In this document: piece by piece, positions 23,165 through 29,496 of the stretch
How positions within the stretch are numbered: position 1 is the first letter of the stretch
Layout of the letters: every line of letters begins with the position of its first letter
From: a virus
Length of the DNA stretch: 30,510 nt
Direction: 5' to 3' (one strand)
IMG/VR virus record: IMGVR_UViG_3300009082_000047
Location: 1-30,510 of that record
The notes under the pieces: generated by a model
What the model was told of the DNA's origin: nothing
What the model saw: only the letters and a program-made list of their open reading frames with translations
Database searches by the model: none
Made by a program: the position numbers and the translations under genes

Positions 23165-23391
23165 GTCATGTCCTCTGCGTCCATTTCTTCGGCCGTTACA
23201 ATCGTTGTCATCGTCGTATTTGGCACACGCTTGCGCCCTTTGAATTGCGCACCTGTAACGCGCATCGCGTTACAGTCTTTAGGTGTTTTACCGATCCATC
23301 CAGCCGCAAAAATTTCAAATCCTTCCGGCACAGCTCCAAACTTCTTTAATGCCGCTTTGCCGTAGCTTGTTCTGCTCATCACATCGTCCAT
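23152..23391 (-). CDS. Island gene B, cassette-like hypothetical protein
   Basis: 79 residues from ATG 23391 (MDDVMSRTSYGKAALKK), preceded by GGAG six bases upstream; a TTG at 23403 would add four residues. Product has a motif PEGFEIFAAGWIGKTPKDCN and a segment TGAQFKGRKRVPNTT. Ends TPNA with TGA 23152-23154 inside the attC arm. Basic core and acidic end. Family not recognised; size and location are typical for a cassette gene. Confidence 0.65.
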   Translation of the reverse strand: MDDVMSRTSYGKAALKKFGAVPEGFEIFAAGWIGKTPKDCNAMRVTGAQFKGRKRVPNTTMTTIVTAEEMDAEDMTPNA

Positions 23392-23410
23392 TTCAATCTC
23401 CAATCATCAA

Positions 23411-23497
23411 GCCCAACAAACCAATCAAGCGGGACCGGCGAACATCCTGCGCGGTCTTGGCTGGCCGCATCACGCCGGCCCCTTCCAGCGGTGACAA
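23411..23497. other. attC: Degenerate attC-like site
   Basis: Box GCCCAAC (23411-23417) is the exact complement of the GTTGGGC start of cassette B, as expected for the same cassette. Inner arms AAGCGGGACCGGCG (23427-23440) and CGCCGGCCCCTT (23473-23484) pair with an extrahelical C. The last box reads GTGACAA instead of GTTRRRY, so this end is decayed or has been recombined. Loop contains a further GCGG/CCGC stem. Confidence 0.6.
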
Positions 23498-23534
23498 GAC
23501 ACCGTGCCCGCCACGAAATAAATGCAAAAAGTTC

Positions 23535-23562
23535 TTGCGTTCTTTTGTTTTGTGTGTATAAT
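23535..23562 (+). promoter_or_regulatory. Sigma-70-type promoter for the plus-strand island genes
   Basis: A perfect TATAAT (23557-23562) is preceded by TTGCGT (23535-23540) with a 16-base spacer and AT-rich DNA around. Predicted start near 23569, about 58 bases before the first ATG. It points against the surrounding operon. Confidence 0.65.
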
Positions 23563-23626
23563 TCAACTCATGGGGTGCAGATTGCTTCCCTTCCGCGCCT
23601 CGGGATATCAGGGGTAGGAGTTGAAA

Positions 23627-23884
23627 ATGACCAAATCTGTTAACCCCCTCTGGACCGCCTACAACAACCTGTTTAACGAGGGCGGCGAAGGCTACAACCC
23701 CCACGACCAATACATCACCACTGGCGCCGGCGAACCTGAGTGGTCCAAGCTTGATGACCGCAAATATCGCCTGATGTGGAAAATGGAAGGTACGTCCACT
23801 TCTGATCCGCGCTACGCCGAGATGGAAAAAGAGGTCGAAACTCTGACCGCCGCCATCAAAATCGCGCAAGCCGCAAACATCTGA
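23627..23884 (+). CDS. Island gene C, plus-strand moron protein 1
   Basis: 85 residues from ATG 23627 with AGGAG six bases upstream; a TTG at 23621 is the only longer choice. NPLWTAYNNLFNEGGEGYNP, then WSKLDDRKYRLMWKMEGTST and a helical C-terminus (AEMEKEVETLTAAIKIAQA). Opposite strand to the late operon, with its own promoter, so expressed independently. No recognised domain; candidate lysogeny-expressed or defence/counter-defence moron by analogy only. Confidence 0.7.
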   Translation: MTKSVNPLWTAYNNLFNEGGEGYNPHDQYITTGAGEPEWSKLDDRKYRLMWKMEGTSTSDPRYAEMEKEVETLTAAIKIAQAANI

Positions 23885-23896
23885 GCGGAGGCGGCC

Positions 23897-24304
23897 ATGA
23901 CACACAATCAACGTGGCCGCCTTACCGTCGATCTTGGCGGTAACTGGCGGTGGTATGCCAACATCATCCCGGCTGGAAGCAAGTGTCTGGGCACCGTCAC
24001 CACCCAGCACGGCGAAACAGGGGCGCTCATATTTACCGCATATGGCATTTACGCCAGGCTCAACGCCGGAGCGCTGGTGTCCCTGCCACAAGCCAAGGTG
24101 CAGGCCGCTGTTGAGGCGGCGCGCTCTGGATCGCATGGCGGGCCTGGTCGCGGTCAGGGCATCACGGCAGCGGATGGTGCTACCGGCCTCAAACGCCGCA
24201 ACATCAGCATTGACGACGCAAGCGCGGACACCCTGCGCCAGTTCGGCGACGGCGATTTGTCCTTGGGTATTCGGCGTGCTGCTGCTCATATCAAATCCCT
24301 CTAA
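23897..24304 (+). CDS. Island gene D, plus-strand moron protein 2
   Basis: 135 residues, ATG 23897 after a 12-base gap from gene C with CGGAGG upstream, so both share a transcript. Reads HNQRGRLTVDLGGNWRWYAN, TQHGETGALIFTAYGIYARL and KVQAAVEAARSGSHGGPGRG, then DTLRQFGDGDLSLGIRRAA. Looks like a small globular beta domain followed by a Gly-rich linker and a helical end with an RRAA tail. Function unknown. It ends with ...CTC TAA C, part of a possible third attC half-site. Confidence 0.7.
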   Translation: MTHNQRGRLTVDLGGNWRWYANIIPAGSKCLGTVTTQHGETGALIFTAYGIYARLNAGALVSLPQAKVQAAVEAARSGSHGGPGRGQGITAADGATGLKRRNISIDDASADTLRQFGDGDLSLGIRRAAAHIKSL

Positions 24305-24322
24305 CTCTGCGCTTAAGCCCTC
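24298..24322. other. Possible attC half-site at the end of gene D
   Basis: CTCTAAC followed by TCTGCGCTTAAGCCC resembles the left half of an attC site (outer box then stem with CTTAAG). The stop of gene D lies in the box. No matching right half is seen, so it is a remnant at best. Same box sequence as the left box of the complete site at 23110. Confidence 0.35.
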
Positions 24323-24334
24323 GTTTCAATCTTG

Positions 24335-24346
24335 GTCACTTTTTGG
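24335..24346. repeat. 12-bp direct repeat at right edge of the accessory island
   Basis: GTCACTTTTTGG, identical to 22800-22811. It covers the last codons and stop of the Mor-like gene (minus strand AAAAAGTGA...). Confidence 0.8.
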
Positions 24347-24614
24347 TCACGCGCAACGCCCACGACCGGCTGACGCCATGGCGCGCGGCCACCACGCCGG
24401 TCGGCAGCTTCTTGGCATCCTGGATGATGCGCTGCTGGCGGGCGGTGTCCTTGCGGCTGTCCGCCGGCGGAACATAGATGCGCTCGGCGGGATATTGCCG
24501 CCGGATCTGCTTTTCCAGTTCGCCGGCCAGGTCTTCACTGAATCCATGTCCGGATTCAGTTGCACAGCGAACCATGAAGTCGAGCATTTCGCGCAATGTG
24601 GCCAAGGGGTTCAT
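24336..24614 (-). CDS. Mor-like transcription activator family protein
   Basis: 92 residues from ATG 24614 (ATGA overlap with TerL stop). The second half, YPAERIYVPPADSRKDTARQ then QDAKKLPTGVVAARHGVSRS, matches the Mu Mor/C layout: a beta-strand-plus-Pro segment before a helix-turn-helix ending V-S-x-x-x-x-x-V. Mor and C activate Mu middle/late promoters; here the gene sits inside a late operon immediately after the large terminase gene, so it may act as a late or accessory activator. Similarity is by eye. Confidence 0.65.
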   Translation of the reverse strand: MNPLATLREMLDFMVRCATESGHGFSEDLAGELEKQIRRQYPAERIYVPPADSRKDTARQQRIIQDAKKLPTGVVAARHGVSRSWALRVTKK

Positions 24615-26431
24615 CTCCGGGACAGGCCGCCAACGCGGCGCGGCAGTTGCGGGCGGGATTGGGTCTGGATGGCTTGCGGCGCGGCGAGGTCTTTGCCGGC
24701 CAGGCGCATGGCGGCCAGGCTGTACACCTTGCAATCCAGCGTTTCATTGCGTGGCCTGGTCTGTACCCATTCCTGAAACGGGCGCGTGCCTTTGATCTTG
24801 GTCACCAGTTTTTCGGCGGCGAGTTGGGCGAAATACTCATCGTCAAACGCGGCATCGCTGGGGAAGTGCACATAGCCGGGGCCGGGCTGCAACAGTTTCA
24901 GCCGGGCGTACAGCAGCACCTTGCCCTGATCGACGCCGATGGGTTCCACCGGCGCGCCTTTCTTGCGCCGGGTGCGCAGGCGCTGGCGGCGTTTCTTTTC
25001 GTCTTCGATCAGCGGCCGGCCCATGCCGGTGACGCCCTTCATGGCCACGCACCAGCGGCGCTTTTCGCAGTAGGCATAGACCATGCTGGTGTTGAAACCG
25101 GAGTCTATTCCGGCATACTGCACGCCTGCGTCGGTCATCGCTTCGGCCAGGTCTTCCCAGACTTCCGGACGCGCGGTGTCGCCGGGCAGAATCACATGAT
25201 CCAGCGTCCAGCATTCCTCGCCGGCGGCCCATCCGTCGATGGTCATTTCCAAGCGATCCTTTTGCACATCCACGCCGGCGGTGATCAGCCGCATAGGCGG
25301 TTTTTCCGGGTATTCCTCCAGCCTGGCCAGCAGGGCCAAATCCTCGATGTTGTCGCCCTGTTCTTCCCAGCTTTCGCCCAGCGTGGTGTTGATGAAGCGT
25401 TTCAGGTTGGCGGTGTCGCCGTGCGCTTCCTGCCATTTCTGCCACAGTTCGCGCCAGGTGAAGCCGAGGCCGATGGGCGAATACAGGCCGGACAGGTGAT
25501 AACCGCGCACGTCGCGGCCTGGGTGGCGGGCGATCCAGCGGCCGCGCGCCAGCATGTCCGGCTTGTGATGTTCTTCGATGCGCTCGCCGCACTCTTTGCA
25601 GTGGTAGTACACCGCGCCGGTGGCGTCGTTGTGGGTCAGGCCATAGCGGCCATCGTCATGCCGCCAGCGCAGCACTTGGTATTCGCCGCAATGCGGACAG
25701 GGGACGTGATATTCCCGCGCGTCGGATTTGTCGTATTCGGTTTCGATGCGGCTGGCACCCTTGACGGTGGGCGTCGAGACCAGCAGCACCTTGCGGCGCG
25801 GGAAGGTCTTGGTGCGCTCGTCGATCAGGCCGAGCGGGTCGCCTTCCTGGCCGACTTCCCACGGGAAGCGGTCAACCTCATCGCACAGAACATAGCGGAT
25901 CGGCATCGACGCCAGCGACGCCGGCGAGTTGGCGCCGCCGATGACCAGCATGCCACCGGGAAAGTCTTTCAGGTCTTCGGCATTGCCGGCGTCACGCTTG
26001 GCGCGGCTGTCGAACAGGCTGCGAATGATCGGCGTTTCCTGCAACAGCGGGTCGAGACGCTGCCGCACCCAGCGCTTGCGCACTTCCAGCGTCGGCAGCA
26101 CCACCAGCATCGGCGCCGGCGCGTGCTGCATGACGTAGCCGATCCAGTTGAGGCCAACCTCCGTCTTGCCGAGCTGCGCCGCGAACATCAGCACAATGCG
26201 CTGCGTGGCGTTGTTGGCGGATAGCTGATCGAGTATTTCGCGCAGGTAGGGCGTGCGATCGGTCCGCCACGATCCTGGCTCGCCGCTGCCCTTGCTGGTC
26301 AGCACGCGGTATTTGTCCGACCATGACGAAACGCTGGTCAACGGACGCGGGCGCGTGTGGCGGGCCAGCAGGCCATAGAAGTGCGCGCGGGCGTGCGGGA
26401 TGGGGGTGGTGGATTTGCGGGCGGGGATCAT
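24611..26431 (-). CDS. terL: Large terminase subunit (lambda gpA family)
   Basis: 606 residues from ATG 26431 (ATGA overlap). Walker A-type AAQLGKTE at about residues 84-91; Walker B VLCDEVDRF at about 181-189; motif III region LLVSTPTVKGASR. A zinc-ribbon CPHC...CKEC pair (about 235-270) is typical for gpA-like proteins. The nuclease half includes AGVDVQKDRLEM and YAGIDSGFNTSMVYAYCEKR, acidic residues of the RNase H-like fold. Powers packaging and cuts concatemers. GC-rich and in frame throughout. Confidence 0.9.
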   Translation of the reverse strand: MIPARKSTTPIPHARAHFYGLLARHTRPRPLTSVSSWSDKYRVLTSKGSGEPGSWRTDRTPYLREILDQLSANNATQRIVLMFAAQLGKTEVGLNWIGYVMQHAPAPMLVVLPTLEVRKRWVRQRLDPLLQETPIIRSLFDSRAKRDAGNAEDLKDFPGGMLVIGGANSPASLASMPIRYVLCDEVDRFPWEVGQEGDPLGLIDERTKTFPRRKVLLVSTPTVKGASRIETEYDKSDAREYHVPCPHCGEYQVLRWRHDDGRYGLTHNDATGAVYYHCKECGERIEEHHKPDMLARGRWIARHPGRDVRGYHLSGLYSPIGLGFTWRELWQKWQEAHGDTANLKRFINTTLGESWEEQGDNIEDLALLARLEEYPEKPPMRLITAGVDVQKDRLEMTIDGWAAGEECWTLDHVILPGDTARPEVWEDLAEAMTDAGVQYAGIDSGFNTSMVYAYCEKRRWCVAMKGVTGMGRPLIEDEKKRRQRLRTRRKKGAPVEPIGVDQGKVLLYARLKLLQPGPGYVHFPSDAAFDDEYFAQLAAEKLVTKIKGTRPFQEWVQTRPRNETLDCKVYSLAAMRLAGKDLAAPQAIQTQSRPQLPRRVGGLSRR

Positions 26432-27027
26432 TGTCCGGTTTTCAACAACGTCGAATACGGCACCCGAATCCGCGCGTTGAACACGCGCGCGGCTTGCGGG
26501 TTGTTGTCCAGATCGGCGCGGCTGGTGATGCCGCAAATCATGCGGACGGCAGCGGCGGCGGTTTTGGCGGCAGGATAGCCCAGGTTCAGCGCGTGCCATT
26601 CGGCGGCGAACGCGTGCGCCAACCAGGATTGAAAGAGCGGATCGGCGCACAACATCGCCGCCAGCAGCGCCAGCGGTCCGCCTTTGGGTTTCTCGCTCAG
26701 GTCTGCCGCTGCGCATGCAGGCGCAGGATTTCCGCTTTCAACGCTTCCACCCTGCCCTGCACCATCGGCATCTTCGGGTATTCCTGCCGGCGCCACAGCG
26801 GCCAGCCCAACACCAGCCGCGCTTCGGTTTCCAGCCGCCAGTCCGGTGTCCAGGTCGGGGATGGCGTCGCGCAGCACTGTGGGCACAAACAAGGCATCGG
26901 CAAGCCCTTTCTGGTAAGCGGCCTCAACGACGTGCATCAGCGCGGCGTCGAGGCTGTGGGGTTTGCTGGCGTTGCTGGCCAGGTAGTCTGCGAAGTCGGC
27001 GCGGACCAGGTTTAGGTCGAGGGTCAT
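26428..27027 (-). CDS. Conserved phage protein, function unknown
   Basis: 199 residues from ATG 27027 (overlap with the methyltransferase stop, ATGA). N-terminal helical part (MTLDLNLVRADFADYLASNA), a Gly/Ala-rich middle, and a C-terminal conserved-looking segment (WLAHAFAAEWHALNLGYPAA, then CGITSRADLDNNPQAARVFN) that resembles a tail found in several phage proteins with CGI-x-SR-x-ELD wording. Not identified. Its position between methyltransferase and large terminase suggests a packaging-related or DNA-modification role. Confidence 0.65.
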   Translation of the reverse strand: MTLDLNLVRADFADYLASNASKPHSLDAALMHVVEAAYQKGLADALFVPTVLRDAIPDLDTGLAAGNRSAAGVGLAAVAPAGIPEDADGAGQGGSVESGNPAPACAAADLSEKPKGGPLALLAAMLCADPLFQSWLAHAFAAEWHALNLGYPAAKTAAAAVRMICGITSRADLDNNPQAARVFNARIRVPYSTLLKTGQ

Positions 27028-28586
27028 GTCGGGAATTCCGCGCCGGTGGCGGCGTGAATCGCGCGACGGCCGGTGTATTGCTGCCAGCGGCGGACGATCA
27101 CGTCGCAATACTTTGCCTGCATTTCCATTGTGTAGCAGACACGTCCAGTGGTTTCGGCACCGATCAGCGTGGAACCAGATCCACCGAATGGCTCGGCGCA
27201 CAAGCCGCCGGGCGGAAGGCTGGAACGCATTACGCGCTCCATCATGGCCACCGGCTTTGGCGTGGCATGTCCGTGGCGTTCTTCTCCGGTTACACGAGTA
27301 AATTCCCAAACGTCCGTCATGCTGTCATGGGTGTTGTCGAAGTAAGCGCGGGTGGCGTAGAAGTCGCGCTTTAATGCGTAGAAGTCGCGCTTTAATGCGT
27401 CGTGGTCGCGCTTGAAAGCGTCGTGGTCGCGCTTGAAAGCGTCGTGGTCGCTGGCGGCGGCTTGTATCTTGGCGTAATGCTCCGCAGTAATTAGTGCCCA
27501 TTGGCTTTTTGTTACCCAATGTTTAGCCATTTGCGTGCCGGTGATATGGTTAAGGTCTTTTACCGTCCATCCGGCGCGCTTCATTTCGCCTTCAATGTAG
27601 GTTCTGACAGGCTCCCAGCCTTCCCAATAGTTGTCGGCATTGGTGTTAAATCCTTGCTCCCCAAGCATGAAAAATATGCAACGCTCTGTGGGGTGAAACA
27701 TGCGGCGAGATTCCAGCGGGACGCCAGAAACAAGCATCGTCGGATTGTCTTCACGTTTATCCCATGTAATTTCGTTCCTGATCGTCATCCGTTCCGATGA
27801 TTCCAGGCCACCGCGCCACCATAATCGCCACAGGTCTGGCGAATTTCCCCAGATGTAAACGCTGGCGTTGTCTTCGGTAGCTGCGCGAAATGCGCGCCAC
27901 CATTGCATTTGGAAGGCGTCAAGTTTTCCGGCATACAGGTTGTCATTGGCTACGCCATCGGCTTCCTTCCCCATGCCATAAGGCGGGTCCGCGTGAATCA
28001 ATTGCGCTTTTTTTCCATTCATCAGTAGCGCCACGCTGCCCGCGTCGGTGCTATCTCCGCACATAATCCGATGCTTTCCCAGCAGCCACACGTCTCCCGG
28101 CTGCGTGACCACTTCGGCCTGCACTTCCGGAACTGCGTCGGCGTCGGTTTCGCCTTCCGGCGTGGCGTCAAGTTGCGCCAGCAGTTGGTCGATGTCGCCC
28201 AGTTCAAATCCGGTCAACTCCAGGTCGAAGCCGAGTTCGCCTAAATCCTTCAGTTCCAGCGCCAGGATGTCTTCGTCCCATCCGGAATTAAGCGCCAGTT
28301 TGTTGTCGGCGATGATGTAGGCGCGCTTTTGCGCGTCGCTCAGATGCGACAGGCGGATGCACGGCACCGTATCCATGCCGAGGCTTTGCGCGGCCATGAC
28401 GCGGCCATGCCCGGCGATGATGCCGCCATCGGCGTCGATCAGCACCGGGTTGGTGAAGCCGAATTCACGGATCGATGCGGCCACCTTGGCGATCTGCTCC
28501 GGCGAGTGCGTGCGGCTGTTGCGGGCGTAGGGGGTGAGCGCGCCGATGGCGATGTGTTCGATGTGCTGGGCGGTGGGTGCGGTCAT
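27024..28586 (-). CDS. ParB-domain fused DNA methyltransferase
   Basis: 520 residues. Residues about 5-100 are a ParB/Spo0J-type nuclease-like domain (ADGGIIAGHGRVMAAQSLGM, then PCIRLSHLSDAQKRAYIIAD). Then a type II methyltransferase: catalytic DPPYGMG at about residue 200 and AdoMet motif FGGSGSTLIG near 475, so motif IV precedes motif I (beta group). Between them, about residues 375-410, five 7-residue repeats (DHDAFKR x2, DHDALKR, DFYALKR, DFYATR) interrupt the core. Modifies phage DNA, probably to evade host restriction. Confidence 0.85.
   Translation of the reverse strand: MTAPTAQHIEHIAIGALTPYARNSRTHSPEQIAKVAASIREFGFTNPVLIDADGGIIAGHGRVMAAQSLGMDTVPCIRLSHLSDAQKRAYIIADNKLALNSGWDEDILALELKDLGELGFDLELTGFELGDIDQLLAQLDATPEGETDADAVPEVQAEVVTQPGDVWLLGKHRIMCGDSTDAGSVALLMNGKKAQLIHADPPYGMGKEADGVANDNLYAGKLDAFQMQWWRAFRAATEDNASVYIWGNSPDLWRLWWRGGLESSERMTIRNEITWDKREDNPTMLVSGVPLESRRMFHPTERCIFFMLGEQGFNTNADNYWEGWEPVRTYIEGEMKRAGWTVKDLNHITGTQMAKHWVTKSQWALITAEHYAKIQAAASDHDAFKRDHDAFKRDHDALKRDFYALKRDFYATRAYFDNTHDSMTDVWEFTRVTGEERHGHATPKPVAMMERVMRSSLPPGGLCAEPFGGSGSTLIGAETTGRVCYTMEMQAKYCDVIVRRWQQYTGRRAIHAATGAEFPT
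27355..27452 (-). repeat. In-frame 21-bp tandem repeat in the methyltransferase gene
   Basis: Units at 27355-27375, 27376-27396, 27397-27417, 27418-27438 and a partial 27439-27452. They encode D-x-x-A-x-K-R heptads and are in frame, so copy number could vary without breaking the gene. The first two are identical to each other, and the next two are identical to each other. Confidence 0.85.
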
Positions 28587-29212
28587 GCGCTGATGCCTTC
28601 CATTTTGCGTTTCATGTGGTCGGCGATCTGCGCCAGCAGGTCGCCGGTGATGCCTTCCAGTTCGGCATGGATGGCGTTGACGTCGCCGCGGTGCGCAGCG
28701 ATGGCCGGCGCCAGGCGGTCTGGCATGCCTTCCAGTAGGCCGCGCAGGGTGTTGCCGAAGTCGGCCAGGACGTAATCGACCTCGGCACGCTCAACCAGGG
28801 CGCCGGCGGCTTTGTCGAGTTCCAGATTTGCCAGTTCGGCCTTGGCTTTTTGCAGCTTGTAGGTTTCAAGCTTCAGCGCGGTGCCGATCTTTTCCGCTGC
28901 CGGCATGTCGTTGCGGCTGTTGCTTTGCGTTGCGGATGCCGTTTCGGCTTGCGATACGGCCCAATTTGCGGGGTTTTGCTGCGTCTGGCTAGGGTTGTAT
29001 TCGCCGGCCGATCTTTGCGCGTCAAATTGGGCCTTGCGCGCTTCGTGGTGCGGTAGCGGGCTGGATGTGGCTTCTTTCATCCGGGCGGCGGCTTCCGGGT
29101 CGATCAGTCCATGCGCGTCGGTTTCGATGCGGCCGTTTTCGATCCAGCGGTGCACGGTGGAGCGGTTTACGCCACAAATCCGAGCAAATTCGGCTTGGGT
29201 GACGCGGATCAT
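28583..29212 (-). CDS. terS: Nu1-like small terminase subunit
   Basis: 209 residues from ATG 29212, chosen because AAGGAAAC lies upstream and the N-terminus then starts MIRVTQAEFARICGVNRSTV, a winged-helix DNA-binding motif followed by HRWIENGRIETDAHGLIDPE (lambda Nu1 layout). C-terminal coiled-coil oligomerisation region (LKLETYKLQKAKAELANLEL then LRGLLEGMPDRLAPAIAAHR). Overlaps the methyltransferase start (ATGA). The HTH would bind the recognition site, and a 9-mer array lies immediately upstream. Confidence 0.8.
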   Translation of the reverse strand: MIRVTQAEFARICGVNRSTVHRWIENGRIETDAHGLIDPEAAARMKEATSSPLPHHEARKAQFDAQRSAGEYNPSQTQQNPANWAVSQAETASATQSNSRNDMPAAEKIGTALKLETYKLQKAKAELANLELDKAAGALVERAEVDYVLADFGNTLRGLLEGMPDRLAPAIAAHRGDVNAIHAELEGITGDLLAQIADHMKRKMEGISA

Positions 29213-29496
29213 TGGGTGTTTCCTTGAAAAACTACGCCAACAAACCAAAAAACTACGCCAGCAACTACGCCAAGAATCTTTTTAACCATTTGATTTATTG
29301 ATGAAACTACGCCTACTACGGCAACTACGGCAACAACGCACATATGAGAGGTGTTGCGTGTGTGGTGGTTTGTTCGCTTGTGTGTGCGCACGCGCCTATA
29401 CGCGGAGCTTGGCGTAGTTGGCGTAGTTTCCGCTGTGGCAGCGGGCTGGTGCCGTAGTTGTTGGCGTAGTTGTTGGCGTAGTAGGCGTAGTTTCAT
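29209..29496 (-). CDS. 95-codon ORF running through the 9-mer array, coupled at both ends
   Basis: Starts at ATG 29496, overlapping the primase stop as ATGA; ends at TGA 29209-29211, overlapping the terS start as ATGA. N-terminus MKLRLLRQQLRQQLRHQPAA, C-terminal GVV-rich hydrophobic stretches (AVVAVVGVVSSINQMVKKIL, AGVVFWFVGVVF) encoded by the opposite-sense copies of the same 9-mer. Either a peculiar small membrane protein or a fortuitous frame kept open by the array; both-end coupling is the argument for coding. Confidence 0.45.
   Translation of the reverse strand: MKLRLLRQQLRQQLRHQPAATAETTPTTPSSAYRRVRTHKRTNHHTRNTSHMCVVAVVAVVGVVSSINQMVKKILGVVAGVVFWFVGVVFQGNTQ
29230..29492. repeat. Inverted array of 12 AACTACGCC-type 9-mers (6 + 6)
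   Basis: Plus-orientation copies at 29230, 29251, 29263, 29305, 29314 and 29323; opposite-orientation copies (GGCGTAGTT or one mismatch) at 29411, 29420, 29451, 29463, 29475 and 29484. The arms are separated by about 79 bases with a short GTGTGCGCAC palindrome. Three copies are in 9-base tandem at the inner left arm; 12-base spacing recurs on the right. It lies upstream of the Nu1-like gene and next to the primase-helicase stop, so it may be a packaging site (cosB/pac-like) or replication iterons. Confidence 0.85.

Noticed and set aside
22905-23365. Plus-strand frames across genes A and B (with SFKRDAARPL-like endings)
   Set aside because: Ser-rich or low-complexity shadows of the minus-strand genes. 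The SFKRDAARPL-like stretch is what a translated attC gives, which supports the attC call but not a gene.
23393-24289. 298-codon open frame on the minus strand across genes C and D
   Set aside because: It is the reverse frame of two plus-strand genes that have a promoter and ribosome sites; it would also run over the attC-like site.
24333-24350. Third full copy of the 57-bp leader
   Set aside because: Only the first 10-12 bases match; the rest is the coding end of the Mor-like gene.
24596-26224. 542-codon open frame on the plus strand
   Set aside because: It lies opposite the large terminase gene, whose Walker and zinc motifs are convincing. The plus-frame protein is a GC-bias shadow without recognised motifs or ribosome site.
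29230-29492. CRISPR array
   Set aside because: Units are 9 bases with variable short gaps and both orientations; no long constant repeats with unique spacers and no cas genes.
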